Shown here: one piece after another, positions 1 to 8,949 of the stretch
Layout of the letters: every line of letters starts with the position of its first letter
How positions within the stretch are numbered: position 1 is the stretch's first letter
Assembly (NCBI RefSeq): GCF_002295065.1
Contig: NZ_NSGG01000020.1
Location: 22,448 to 86,447 of the forward strand
Reading direction: 5' to 3'
Length of the DNA: 64,000 nt
Source: Mesorhizobium sp. WSM3859
GTDB lineage: Bacteria; Pseudomonadota; Alphaproteobacteria; Rhizobiales; Rhizobiaceae
Translations under genes and position numbers: made by a program
The notes under the pieces: model-generated
What the model saw: the letters and a program-made list of their open reading frames with translations, nothing else
What the model was told of the DNA's origin: nothing
The model's database searches: none

Positions 1-1189
1 CGTCGGTGTGCAGCATGGCGCGCGCGCGGCCATTGGCGCTGAACGGGAATTTGCCGACCTTGTAGTCGACGCCGGCCTTCTTCAGTTCCTCCTCGGTCTT
101 GCCGACCGAGGCGATTTCCGGGCTGGTGTAGACGACGCTCGGGATGACGTCGTAGTTCACATGGCCGGCCTGGCCGGCGATCGTCTCGGCCACCGCGACG
201 CCCTCGTCCTCGGCCTTGTGTGCCAGCATCGGCCCGGCGATGACGTCGCCGATGGCATAGATGCCGGGCACGTTGGTCCTGAGATGGCCGTCGGTCTTCA
301 CCCTGCCGCGCTCGTCGACCTCGACGCCGGCTTCCTTCAGCCCCAGGCTGTCGGCATAGGGCCGGCGTCCGGTGGCGACCAGCACGACGTCGGCCTCGAT
401 GGTTTCCGCCGCGCCGCCCTTGACCGGCTCGAAGGTGACGGTCGCGCCTTTCTTGGCCTTGGCGACGCCGGTGACCTTGGCGCCGAGCTTGAACTCGAAG
501 CCCTGCTTGGAGAGCAGCCGCTGGAACTGCTTCGACACCTCGCCGTCCATGCCGCCGAGGATATTGTCGAGGAACTCGACGACGGTGACCTTGGCGCCCA
601 GCCTGGCCCAGACCGAGCCAAGCTCCAGCCCGATGACACCGCCCCCGACCACCACGAGACGCTCCGGCACCTTAGCCAGCGACAGCGCGCCGGTGGAAGA
701 GACGATCACCTTCTCGTCGAAATCGACCTTGACGCCCGGAATGCTGGCGACGTCCGAGCCGGTGGCGATGACGATGTTCTTCGTCTCGATCTCCTCGACC
801 TTGCCGTCCTCGCCGGTCACCGAAACCTTGCCGGCGGAAATCACCTTGCCGGTGCCGCGGAAGGAGTCGATCTTGTTCTTCTTGAACAGGAAGGCGACGC
901 CGTTGACGTTTGACGCCACCGTCGTGTCCTTGTGCGCCATCATCTTTTTCAGATTGAGCTTCGGCGCCGGTATCTCGACGCCCAGCGTATCGAAGGCATG
1001 GCCAGCCTCGGCGAACATCTCGGAGGCGTAGAGCAGCGCCTTCGACGGGATGCAGCCGATGTTGAGGCAGGTGCCGCCGAAGGTGGCGTTCTTCTCGACC
1101 ACCGCCGTCTTCAGCCCCAGCTGCGCCGCCTTGATGGCGCAGACATAGCCGCCCGGTCCCGATCCGATGATAACGACGTCATAAGCCAT
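1..1189 (-). CDS. lpdA: Dihydrolipoyl dehydrogenase (E3), partial at the window edge
   Basis: This is the FAD-dependent E3 subunit that reoxidises the dihydrolipoyl arm of 2-oxoacid dehydrogenases with NAD+. The start is the ATG at 1189. About 396 residues are present and the C-terminal dimerisation part with the catalytic His lies beyond base 1. Visible features are the FAD-binding GSGPGG at residues 9-14, the redox pair Cys41/Cys46 in GGTCLNIGC, and the NAD-binding GGGVIG near residue 180. It is the last visible gene of the mdh-suc operon, 23 nt after the SDR stop, so it most likely serves the SucAB complex. The absence of a stop is caused only by the window edge. Confidence 0.95.
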   Translation of the reverse strand, partial: MAYDVVIIGSGPGGYVCAIKAAQLGLKTAVVEKNATFGGTCLNIGCIPSKALLYASEMFAEAGHAFDTLGVEIPAPKLNLKKMMAHKDTTVASNVNGVAFLFKKNKIDSFRGTGKVISAGKVSVTGEDGKVEEIETKNIVIATGSDVASIPGVKVDFDEKVIVSSTGALSLAKVPERLVVVGGGVIGLELGSVWARLGAKVTVVEFLDNILGGMDGEVSKQFQRLLSKQGFEFKLGAKVTGVAKAKKGATVTFEPVKGGAAETIEADVVLVATGRRPYADSLGLKEAGVEVDERGRVKTDGHLRTNVPGIYAIGDVIAGPMLAHKAEDEGVAVAETIAGQAGHVNYDVIPSVVYTSPEIASVGKTEEELKKAGVDYKVGKFPFSANGRARAMLHTD

Positions 1190-1212
1190 GATCTTATCCC
1201 TTTTGGTGGCGC

Positions 1213-1968
1213 CTAGCGGCCGCCGCTCACATTGAGGATCGCGCCCGTTATATAGGAGGCCGCGTCCGACAGAAGATAGAGGACCGCGCTCGCGACTTCG
1301 TCCGCCGTGCCGGCGCGTTTCATCGGCAGCAGATCCTGCATCCGCGCCACGCGGTCCGGCTGCCCGCCCGAGGCATGGATCTCGGTTTCGGTGATGCCGG
1401 GGCTGACCGCGTTGACGCGGACACCTTCCAGCGCCACCTCGCGCGCGAGCCCGATGGTCATGGTGTCGATCGCGCCCTTGGAGGCGGCATAGTCGACATA
1501 TTCGCCCGGCGAGCCCAGCCTGGCGGCGGCAGACGAGATGTTGACGATGGCGCCGCCGTTGCCGCCATGCCGCGTCGACATGCGCTTCACCGCCTCGCGC
1601 GCGCACAGAAACGAGCCGACCACGTTGATGCGCATCATGCGCTCCAGACGCTCGACACTCATCTCGTCGACCCGCGCCTTGACGTCGACGATGCCGGCAT
1701 TGTTGACGAAGGCGTCGAGCCGGCCGAGGGCCCGGTCCACAGCCTCGAACATCGCGATGACATCGGCCTCGTTGCCGACATCGCCCTTCACCGCGAAGGC
1801 ATCGCCACCCGCGGCGTTGAGCTCGGCGACCAGCGCATCCGCGGCCGCTTGATTGGAAACGTAGTTGACCGCCACGCGATAGCCGGCCTCACTCGCCTGC
1901 CGGCAGATGGCCGCGCCGATGCCTCGGCTGCCGCCGGTGACCAGCAGCGTCTTTTTCTCGGCGCTCAT
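1213..1968 (-). CDS. SDR family oxidoreductase
   Basis: This is a classical short-chain dehydrogenase/reductase of 251 aa, probably NADP(H)- or NAD(H)-dependent and cytosolic. The Rossmann motif TGGSRGIG is at residues 11-18, NNAG is at 89-92, and the catalytic set is Ser146, Tyr160 and Lys164 (YAASK). The ATG at 1968 overlaps the TGA of the preceding gene by four bases (ATGA), which fixes this start over an upstream in-frame ATG at 2001. It sits between two unknown genes and lpdA within the TCA operon. The substrate cannot be read from the sequence. Confidence 0.88.
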   Translation of the reverse strand: MSAEKKTLLVTGGSRGIGAAICRQASEAGYRVAVNYVSNQAAADALVAELNAAGGDAFAVKGDVGNEADVIAMFEAVDRALGRLDAFVNNAGIVDVKARVDEMSVERLERMMRINVVGSFLCAREAVKRMSTRHGGNGGAIVNISSAAARLGSPGEYVDYAASKGAIDTMTIGLAREVALEGVRVNAVSPGITETEIHASGGQPDRVARMQDLLPMKRAGTADEVASAVLYLLSDAASYITGAILNVSGGR

Positions 1969-2483
1969 TCCTGGCAGCCTTTCAGCACGAAGATATCCCA
2001 TGGCACCTTGGAGAAGCCGGCGGGACCATAGGCGGCCGACATTTCGAGCGACGGCCCGAGATCGGGCAGGATCAGGTTTTGCGGCGCGTCGGCGCCCTCG
2101 GCCGGCAACAGGCCGACGCCGCCCTTGTCATCGGCGCTGTAGATGACGCCTTCCCAGACCGTGCAGGCGGCGAGCTCCTCGCCGGTGACGTCGCCGGTCG
2201 GGCATTTGTACATCAGCGAGCCATGCGGTCGTGCTGCGCTGCCCTCGGTCCACATGGCGATGCCGTCGAGCACGGTATTGTTGTCGAGGATCACGCGGAA
2301 GGCATTGGTGATCGTCGCCGAGCTACCGGCCGGGGTGAAGTCGATCTCGGCGCCACTCCGGGCCTCGCCATAGACGGCCAGCTGGATCGGGCAGGCGGCC
2401 TGGGCTGCCGCCGGAATCATCGTCATGCCGACCGCTATCGATGCGGTCGAAAGGCTTTCGAACAAGAAAGAGCAGATCGTCAC
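1965..2483 (-). CDS. Predicted secreted protein, function unknown
   Basis: The product is 172 aa from a GTG start, two bases after the stop of the preceding gene. A hydrophobic N-terminus ending in an AAAQAA motif near residue 30 looks like a signal peptide, although it lacks a clear positive n-region. A later ATG at 2426 is a weaker alternative. The mature part is acidic and has several Cys residues (for example in MYKCPTG and LAACTVW), consistent with a small periplasmic disulfide-bonded protein. I do not recognise the family. It overlaps the SDR start by four bases, so the two are translationally coupled. Confidence 0.6.
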   Translation of the reverse strand: MTICSFLFESLSTASIAVGMTMIPAAAQAACPIQLAVYGEARSGAEIDFTPAGSSATITNAFRVILDNNTVLDGIAMWTEGSAARPHGSLMYKCPTGDVTGEELAACTVWEGVIYSADDKGGVGLLPAEGADAPQNLILPDLGPSLEMSAAYGPAGFSKVPWDIFVLKGCQE

Positions 2484-2485
2484 CG

Positions 2486-3067
2486 CTATCCGCCTTGAAC
2501 AGCTTGGTCGAGGATGAAGACCTTCGAAAGAAAATAATCTATCGCGAACGCAACGTTATCCTTTCCGTCGACCGGTATTGCGTTCACCTCATATTTGAGG
2601 GTCAGGACGCGAGAACTCTCCGCCAGCTCAATATATACGTCGCGCTCGCGACCGCCACCGATTACCCATTTGAAGTCCCTCTCATTCAGGAACTGCAATG
2701 CCTTGGGCAATGTATGTATGGCTATCGGGCTGGTGCCCGCGAAGGTCACTGGATGCCGGCCGACATCGACGTCGAGATCGCCGTACCAAGTCGCCATCAT
2801 TCCACCAGGCTGCAGTCTCCCGAAGACGGGCTCGACGCTAATCGATCTCAGACGAAAATCGGGGCTGAAGAAGAACTCGCAATTGCGACCATAGATGCAC
2901 CAAGCCGACTCGATGTCCTCGTGGCGATAATGATTATCCGCCCGCACATCCTCGGGATCGATCAAGCCTCGGATGGCTTCACGGCTGCTTTTTCCGAGTT
3001 CGACAGGCCCAGCCCGGCCTGTCGCCACAAGCTCGAATAGATCGATCGGCTCGACCGTTTCAGCCAC
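2486..3067 (-). CDS. Hypothetical protein in the TCA operon
   Basis: The product is 193 aa with no signal peptide or membrane segment, and I do not recognise it. It has an acidic N-terminus, a central aromatic-rich part (WCIYGRNCEFFF) and a Gly-rich turn near GGGRERD. The DNA is visibly AT-richer than the neighbouring suc genes, which suggests a later acquisition. It starts 11 nt downstream of the sucB stop and ends two bases before the next gene, so it is cotranscribed with the 2-oxoglutarate dehydrogenase genes. A link with 2-oxoglutarate metabolism would be only inference. Confidence 0.6.
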   Translation of the reverse strand: MAETVEPIDLFELVATGRAGPVELGKSSREAIRGLIDPEDVRADNHYRHEDIESAWCIYGRNCEFFFSPDFRLRSISVEPVFGRLQPGGMMATWYGDLDVDVGRHPVTFAGTSPIAIHTLPKALQFLNERDFKWVIGGGRERDVYIELAESSRVLTLKYEVNAIPVDGKDNVAFAIDYFLSKVFILDQAVQGG

Positions 3068-3078
3068 CGCGCCAAACC

Positions 3079-4359
3079 TTAGAGATCGAGCACAAGCCGC
3101 TCGGGATCCTCCAGGCTTTCCTTGACGCGCACCAGGAAGGTCACCGCTTCCTTGCCGTCGACGATGCGGTGGTCGTAGGAGAGGGCGAGATACATCATCG
3201 GGCGGATGACGATCTGGCCGCCGACCACCACCGGCCGGTCCTGGATCTTGTGCATGCCGAGGATGCCCGACTGCGGCGCATTCAGGATCGGCGTCGACAT
3301 CAGCGAGCCATAGACGCCACCGTTGGAAATCGTAAACGTCCCGCCTTGCATATCCGCGACCGACAACTTGCCGTCACGCGCGGCGAGGCCCAGCCGGCCG
3401 ATCTCCTTCTCGATCTCGGCGATGGACATCTGGTCGGCGTCGCGCACCACCGGCACCACCAGGCCCTTGTCGGTGCCGACGGCGACGCCGACATGGGCAA
3501 AGTTCTTGTAGATGATGTCGGTGCCGTCGATCTCGGCATTGACCGCCGGGATTTCCTTGAGCGCATGCGTCACCGCCTTGGTGAAGAAGCCCATGAAGCC
3601 GAGCTTCACGCCATGCTTCTTCTCGAACACGTCCTTGTACTTGGCCCTGAGCGCCATCACCGCGCTCATATCCACCTCGTTGAAGGTTGTGAGCATGGCG
3701 GCGGTCGACTGCGCTTCCTTCAAGCGGCGCGCGATGGTCTGGCGCAGCTTGGTCATGCGCACGCGCTCCTCGCGCGGCGCATCCTCGGCAGTCGACGGCG
3801 CGCGGGCCGCGACGGGCGCAGGCGCCGGAGCAGCCTTCGGCGTCTCGGCCGGCTGCGAGGGCGCGCCCTTGGCGATGGCGTCGAGCACGTCGCCCTTCAG
3901 CACCTGGCCGCGCTTGCCGGAACCGGAGAGCTGGTCGACCGAAAGATTGTGCTCCGCGATTAGCTTCGCGGCTGCCGGCGCCGGCGGCATGGTGCGCGGC
4001 TCGATCGGGCCGGCGTCGCCGGCGACCTTGGCGGTCTCGGCGGCGGCCTGCTTGACCGTGGAAGCGGCATCCGGGCTGGAAGCCTGCGCCACCGCCTGTG
4101 GCTTCGTGGCCGGGGCCGCGCCGCCCGCCGAAATCGAGCCGAGCAGCGCGCCGACATTGACCGTCTCGCCTTCCTTGACGGTGATCTCGGAGAGCGTCCC
4201 GGCGCCCGCGGCGGGCACTTCCACCGTCACCTTGTCGGTTTCGAGCTCGACCAGTGGCTCGTCGGCGGCGATCGCGTCGCCGACCTTCTTGAACCACTTG
4301 CCGACGGTCGCCTCGGTGACGGATTCACCCAGAGTGGGGACGCGGATTTCGGTAGCCAT
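3079..4359 (-). CDS. sucB: 2-oxoglutarate dehydrogenase E2, dihydrolipoyl succinyltransferase
   Basis: This is the core subunit of the 2-oxoglutarate dehydrogenase complex. It carries succinyl groups on a lipoyl arm and transfers them to CoA. The 426 aa protein has one lipoyl domain (residues 1-77, lipoyl-Lys43 in ETDKV), an Ala/Pro linker, a peripheral subunit-binding domain near residues 125-165, a second linker, and the C-terminal catalytic domain with His397 and Asp401 (HRIVDG). The start ATG at 4359 follows a purine-rich stretch, 45 nt after the sucA stop. Length and domain order are normal for the family. Confidence 0.97.
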   Translation of the reverse strand: MATEIRVPTLGESVTEATVGKWFKKVGDAIAADEPLVELETDKVTVEVPAAGAGTLSEITVKEGETVNVGALLGSISAGGAAPATKPQAVAQASSPDAASTVKQAAAETAKVAGDAGPIEPRTMPPAPAAAKLIAEHNLSVDQLSGSGKRGQVLKGDVLDAIAKGAPSQPAETPKAAPAPAPVAARAPSTAEDAPREERVRMTKLRQTIARRLKEAQSTAAMLTTFNEVDMSAVMALRAKYKDVFEKKHGVKLGFMGFFTKAVTHALKEIPAVNAEIDGTDIIYKNFAHVGVAVGTDKGLVVPVVRDADQMSIAEIEKEIGRLGLAARDGKLSVADMQGGTFTISNGGVYGSLMSTPILNAPQSGILGMHKIQDRPVVVGGQIVIRPMMYLALSYDHRIVDGKEAVTFLVRVKESLEDPERLVLDL

Positions 4360-4404
4360 TGTGCCTGTCCGTTCTCTTGTCTTCTTGAGGTCTGTTTCGT
4401 CAGC

Positions 4405-7392
4405 TTATTCGCCAAGAGCGTCGTCGAGCAGCGCCGCCAACTGGCTGAGATGCTTCGACATCAGGCCGGTTGCCGGCGATGCCGAAGCCGGCCGTCCGGT
4501 GTAGCGCACCCGCTGATGCTTGGCGTCGATATGCGCCAGCACCCATTCGAGATAGGGGTCGATGAACGACCAGGCGCCCATGTTCTTGGGCTCCTCCTGG
4601 CACCACACCATCTCGGCATTGCGGAAGCGCGACAGCTCGGTGATCAGCGCCTTGGCCGGGAACGGATAGAGCTGCTCGACGCGCAACAGGTAGATGTCGT
4701 TGATGCCGCGCTTCTCGCGCTCCTCATAGAGGTCGTAATAGACCTTGCCCGAGCACAGCACGACGCGGCGGATCTTGGAGTCCTTGACCAGCTTGATCGG
4801 CTGGTCAGCTAGGAGCTGCGCATCGTCCCACAGCAGGCGGTGGAACGAGCTTTCTCCGGACATTTCCGGCAGCGTCGACACCGCCCGCTTGTGGCGCAGC
4901 AGCGACTTCGGCGTCATCAGGATCAGCGGCTTGCGGAAGTCGCGCTTCAATTGCCGACGCAGGATGTGGAAATAGTTGGCCGGCGTCGTGACGTTGGCGA
5001 CCTGCATATTGTCTTCGGCGCAGAGCTGCAGGAAGCGCTCCAGCCGCGCCGACGAATGCTCCGGCCCCTGGCCTTCATAGCCATGCGGCAAGAGGCAGAC
5101 GAGGCCCGACATGCGCAGCCATTTGCGCTCTCCGCTGGAGATGAACTGGTCGAACACCACCTGGGCGCCATTGGCGAAGTCGCCGAACTGGGCTTCCCAG
5201 AGCGTCAGCGCCTTGGGCTCGGCAAGGCTGTAGCCATATTCGAAGCCGAGCACTGCCTCTTCCGACAGCATCGAGTTGATGACCTCGTAGCCGGCCTGCG
5301 CCGCCGAGAGGTTGTTGAGCGGGATGTACCGTGTCTCGTCGCGCTGGTCGTAAAGCACCGAATGGCGCTGCGAGAAGGTGCCGCGTTCCGAATCCTGGCC
5401 GGAGAGCCGGATCGGGTTGCCGTCGAGCAGGATCGCGCCGAAGGCCAGCGCCTCCGCCGTCGACCAGTCGATGCCTTCGCCGGACTCGATCGCCTGGCGG
5501 CGGTTTTCGAGGAAGCGCAGGATCGTCTTGTGGGCCTCGAAATCCTTCGGCACCTCAGTCAGCTTCTTGCCGATCTCCTTCAGCGTGCGCACCGGCACGG
5601 CTGTCTTGCCGCGGCGCTGTTCGTCCTGATTGTCGGCGGTGCGCAGGCCGGACCACGCGCCGTCCAGCCAGTCGGCCTTGTTGGGCTTGTAGCTCTGGCC
5701 GACTTCCCATTCTGATTCCAGATGCGCGCGCCAGTCGGCCCGCATCTTGTCGACCTCGGCCTGGGTGATGTGGCCTTCGGCGATCAGCCGGTCGGCATAG
5801 ACCTGCACCACCGTCTTATGGCTGCGGATGTTGCGGTACATGATCGGCTGGGTGAAGGACGGCTCGTCGCCCTCATTGTGGCCGAAGCGGCGATAGCAGA
5901 ACATATCCACCACCACCGGCTTGTGGAACTTCATGCGGAATTCGGTCGCGACCTTCGCCGCATGCACCACCGCTTCCGGATCGTCGCCGTTGACGTGGAA
6001 GATCGGCGCCTCGATCATCTTGGCCACATCCGAGGGATAGGGCGAGGAGCGCGAGAAGCGCGGATTGGTGGTGAAGCCGATCTGGTTGTTGATGATGACG
6101 TGCAGCGTGCCGGCGACGCGGTGGCCGCGCAGGCCCGACAGGCCGAGGATTTCGGCGATCACGCCCTGGCCGGCGAAGGCGGCGTCGCCATGCAAAAGCA
6201 GCGGCATCACCTTGGCGCGTTCCGACAGCGGCACGACCTCGCCGCGTTCGCGGCCGGCGAGCTGGTCCTGCTTGGCGCGCGCCTTGCCCATCACCACCGG
6301 ATCGACGATTTCCAGATGCGAGGGGTTGGCGGTCAACGACAGATGCACCTTGTTGCCGTCGAACTCGCGGTCCGACGAGGCGCCGAGATGGTACTTCACG
6401 TCGCCCGAGCCTTCGACCTCGTCGGGCGCGGCCGAGCCGCCCTTGAATTCGTGGAAGATGGCGCGATGGGGCTTCGCCATCACCTGGGAAAGCACGTTGA
6501 GGCGGCCGCGATGCGCCATGCCGAGCACGATTTCCTTGAGGCCGAGCTGGCCGCCGCGCTTGACGATCTGCTCCAGCGCCGGGATCAGCGATTCACTGCC
6601 GTCGAGGCCGAAGCGCTTGGTGCCCTTGTACTTGACGTCGATATACTGCTCGAAGCCCTCGGCCTCGATCAGCTTCGACAGGATCGCCTTCTTGCCGGTG
6701 GCGGTGAAGGTGATTTCCTTGTCGGCGCCTTCGATACGCGCCTGGATCCAGGCCTTCTCTTCCGGATCGGAGATGTGCATGAACTCGACGCCGAGCGTCG
6801 AGCAATAGGTGCGGGTCAGGATGTCCAGCATCTGCCGGATGGTGCCGAATTCGAGGCCGAGCACATTGTCGAGGAAGATCGGCCGGTCGTAATCGGCCTC
6901 GGCGAAGCCGTAATTCTCCGGTGACAGCTCGTTATAATCCTCGAGCGGCTTGGCGATGCCGAGCGGATCGAGATTGGCATGCAGATGGCCGCGCATGCGA
7001 AAGGCGCGGATCATCATGATGGCGCGGACCGAATCGCGCGTCGCCTGGTGCACATCGGCGTCGGAAAGCACGGCGCCGTTGACGACCGCCTTTTCCTTGA
7101 CCTTCTTTTCGATCGTCTTTTCGACCAGGCCCCAATTGCCGTCGAGCGCCGAGACCAGTTCGCCATTGGCGGTGAGCGGCCAGGAGGGCTTCGCCCAGGA
7201 GGCGCCCTTGGCGTTCTTGCGCACATCGCCCGCGTCGTCCTTCAGCGCCGCAAAGAAATCCTGCCATTCCGGATCGACCGAGGCGGGATTGTCCTCATAA
7301 GCCGCGTGGAGCGCCTCGATATAGTCGGCATTGCCGCCATAGAGGAATGAGGTGAGCGAGAATTGGTCGTTGGCCTGATTTTGTCTTGCCAT
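4405..7392 (-). CDS. sucA: 2-oxoglutarate dehydrogenase E1 component
   Basis: This thiamine-diphosphate enzyme decarboxylates 2-oxoglutarate and succinylates the SucB lipoyl group. At 995 aa it is the normal length for rhizobial SucA. The N-terminal FLYGGNADYIEALH segment, the AHRGRLNVL active-site motif and the HNEGDEPSFTQP motif of the ThDP domain are all present, and the C-terminal transketolase-like part ends in the usual EEPKNMGAW region. The gene lies between sucD and sucB. The sucD-sucA gap is about 147 nt and is filled by a hairpin of heptamer repeats, so sucA may be set apart from the genes upstream in expression level. Confidence 0.98.
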   Translation of the reverse strand: MARQNQANDQFSLTSFLYGGNADYIEALHAAYEDNPASVDPEWQDFFAALKDDAGDVRKNAKGASWAKPSWPLTANGELVSALDGNWGLVEKTIEKKVKEKAVVNGAVLSDADVHQATRDSVRAIMMIRAFRMRGHLHANLDPLGIAKPLEDYNELSPENYGFAEADYDRPIFLDNVLGLEFGTIRQMLDILTRTYCSTLGVEFMHISDPEEKAWIQARIEGADKEITFTATGKKAILSKLIEAEGFEQYIDVKYKGTKRFGLDGSESLIPALEQIVKRGGQLGLKEIVLGMAHRGRLNVLSQVMAKPHRAIFHEFKGGSAAPDEVEGSGDVKYHLGASSDREFDGNKVHLSLTANPSHLEIVDPVVMGKARAKQDQLAGRERGEVVPLSERAKVMPLLLHGDAAFAGQGVIAEILGLSGLRGHRVAGTLHVIINNQIGFTTNPRFSRSSPYPSDVAKMIEAPIFHVNGDDPEAVVHAAKVATEFRMKFHKPVVVDMFCYRRFGHNEGDEPSFTQPIMYRNIRSHKTVVQVYADRLIAEGHITQAEVDKMRADWRAHLESEWEVGQSYKPNKADWLDGAWSGLRTADNQDEQRRGKTAVPVRTLKEIGKKLTEVPKDFEAHKTILRFLENRRQAIESGEGIDWSTAEALAFGAILLDGNPIRLSGQDSERGTFSQRHSVLYDQRDETRYIPLNNLSAAQAGYEVINSMLSEEAVLGFEYGYSLAEPKALTLWEAQFGDFANGAQVVFDQFISSGERKWLRMSGLVCLLPHGYEGQGPEHSSARLERFLQLCAEDNMQVANVTTPANYFHILRRQLKRDFRKPLILMTPKSLLRHKRAVSTLPEMSGESSFHRLLWDDAQLLADQPIKLVKDSKIRRVVLCSGKVYYDLYEEREKRGINDIYLLRVEQLYPFPAKALITELSRFRNAEMVWCQEEPKNMGAWSFIDPYLEWVLAHIDAKHQRVRYTGRPASASPATGLMSKHLSQLAALLDDALGE

Positions 7393-7429
7393 TTTCGTCT
7401 GCGGAGCCTGGCTCCGTCTCCTTTTTGGA

Positions 7430-7543
7430 GTGAATGGTGAGTGGTGAATAGTGAATGGCCAGAGACAAATCGGGAAACGGCCCGCTTTGCGTCGCTATTC
7501 AGTTGTTCCTTCCATTCACCATTCACCACGCACTATTCACTAA
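7430..7543. repeat. Heptamer-repeat hairpin between sucD and sucA
   Basis: The left arm (7430-7458) is four 7-nt units close to GTGAATG. The right arm (7511-7543) is their reverse complement with about three mismatches over 29 positions. The loop is about 50 nt. Every unit carries TGA or TAG, and the sucD stop (TAG at 7542-7540) is the first triplet of the right arm read on the minus strand. The same architecture with a different unit occurs at 29872 and 32441. Confidence 0.85.
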
Positions 7544-8442
7544 CCCTTGATCGCCTCGACCAGCGTCGTGCCGAGCCGCGCCGGCGAGGGCGAAACCTTG
7601 ATGCCGGCCGATTCCATCGCCGCGATCTTGTCTTCCGCGCCGCCCTTGCCGCCCGAGATCACCGCGCCCGCATGGCCCATCGTGCGGCCGGCCGGCGCCG
7701 TGCGCCCGGCAATGAAGCCCGCCATGGGTTTCTTGCGGCCGCGCTTGGCTTCGTCCTTGAGGAACTGCGCGGCGTCTTCCTCGGCCGAACCGCCGATCTC
7801 GCCGATCATGATGATCGACTTGGTCTCGTCGTCGGCGAGGAACATCTCCAGCACATCGATGAACTCGGTACCCTTGACCGGGTCGCCGCCGATGCCAACC
7901 GCCGTGGTCTGGCCGAGCCCGACATTGGTGGTCTGGAAGACTGCCTCATAGGTAAGTGTTCCCGAGCGCGAAACAACGCCCACCGAGCCCTTGCGGAAGA
8001 TGTTGCCGGGCATGATGCCGATCTTGCACTCGTCGGGCGTCAGCACGCCCGGGCAGTTCGGACCGATCAGCCGCGAGGTCGAGCGGTCGAGCCGCGCCTT
8101 GACCTTGACCATGTCCATCACCGGGATGCCTTCGGTGATGCAGACGATCAGCGGGATCTCGGCTTCGATCGCCTCGATGATGGCCTCGCCCGCGCCCGCT
8201 GGCGGCACATAGATGACCGAGGCGTTGGCGCCGGTCTTCGCCTTGCCCTCGGCCACCGTGGCGAAGATCGGCAGGCTTTCGCCCTTCGAGCCGGTCCAGG
8301 TCTCGCCGCCCTTCTTCGGATGGATGCCGCCCACCATCTTGGTGCCGTGATAGGCCAGCGCCTGCTCGGTATGGAACGTGCCGGTCTTGCCGGTCAGCCC
8401 CTGCACCAGCACCTTGGTATTCTTGTCGACGAGAATGGACAT
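7540..8442 (-). CDS. sucD: Succinate-CoA ligase, alpha subunit
   Basis: This is the alpha subunit of succinyl-CoA synthetase, which binds CoA and carries the phosphohistidine. The 300 aa protein has the N-terminal CoA-binding fold (TGKTGTFH near residue 17), the GIGGDPVKGT motif, and the phosphorylated His near residue 257 in GHAGAVI. It is separated from its partner sucC by a cupin and a DUF1579 gene, which is unusual because the two subunits form one enzyme. The gene follows the DUF1579 stop after 12 nt, so cotranscription is likely. Confidence 0.97.
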   Translation of the reverse strand: MSILVDKNTKVLVQGLTGKTGTFHTEQALAYHGTKMVGGIHPKKGGETWTGSKGESLPIFATVAEGKAKTGANASVIYVPPAGAGEAIIEAIEAEIPLIVCITEGIPVMDMVKVKARLDRSTSRLIGPNCPGVLTPDECKIGIMPGNIFRKGSVGVVSRSGTLTYEAVFQTTNVGLGQTTAVGIGGDPVKGTEFIDVLEMFLADDETKSIIMIGEIGGSAEEDAAQFLKDEAKRGRKKPMAGFIAGRTAPAGRTMGHAGAVISGGKGGAEDKIAAMESAGIKVSPSPARLGTTLVEAIKG

Positions 8443-8454
8443 GGCGGCCCTTTT

Positions 8455-8946
8455 CTAAAAACCGTTGATCGTGGAAGGCGAGACGCGCCGGTAGAGGCCG
8501 CTCACCATGTCTTGCCAGGCATCGCTGCCGGCAGGTCTGAACTCAAGTTTCATGCGATAGGTATCGGCGCCGTCAAAACCATATGTCACCCTGGCGGCGC
8601 CGCGCGAGGACGACCGCTCCAGGACCAGTTCATTGCCGTTCCACATGCCGGTTGCCGGTGACATCGGCACGAACCCCATCGAATCGAACTGATGCATGGT
8701 GACGGCGCCCTTCTGCTGGTCGTAGCCGAACACATTGTGCGCGCCGAACGAAACCGTACCGTCGCGGTGCTGGCGATAGCGCCGCACCACGAACAGGCCA
8801 CCGAACTCAGCCTCGGCCAACACTTCGGAAGTCGCCGTGCCGGCATCGGTCCATTGCGTGGCAGCGACCTCTTCCTCGCCACGCCATGCGCCGACCAGCG
8901 CCTGCAGGCGTTGGTGACCGTCCGAAAGAGAGGAGAAGGCGTTCAT
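8455..8946 (-). CDS. DUF1579-like protein
   Basis: The product is 163 aa. The LVGAWRGEEEVA N-terminal pattern, followed by a repeated beta-strand layout with Trp and Phe at strand starts, resembles the DUF1579 family, a lipocalin-like fold of unknown role. No signal peptide is present, so it is probably cytosolic. It starts three bases after the cupin stop and ends 12 nt before sucD, inside the sucC-sucD gap, so it is expected to be made at the level of the TCA enzymes. Function is not known. Confidence 0.7.
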   Translation of the reverse strand: MNAFSSLSDGHQRLQALVGAWRGEEEVAATQWTDAGTATSEVLAEAEFGGLFVVRRYRQHRDGTVSFGAHNVFGYDQQKGAVTMHQFDSMGFVPMSPATGMWNGNELVLERSSSRGAARVTYGFDGADTYRMKLEFRPAGSDAWQDMVSGLYRRVSPSTINGF

Positions 8947-8949
8947 GGC

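Noticed and set aside
2441..3040. A 199-codon plus-strand frame at 2441-3040
   Set aside because: It lies opposite the 193-aa gene whose spacing with sucB and the next gene fits an operon. The plus frame has no ribosome site and no context.
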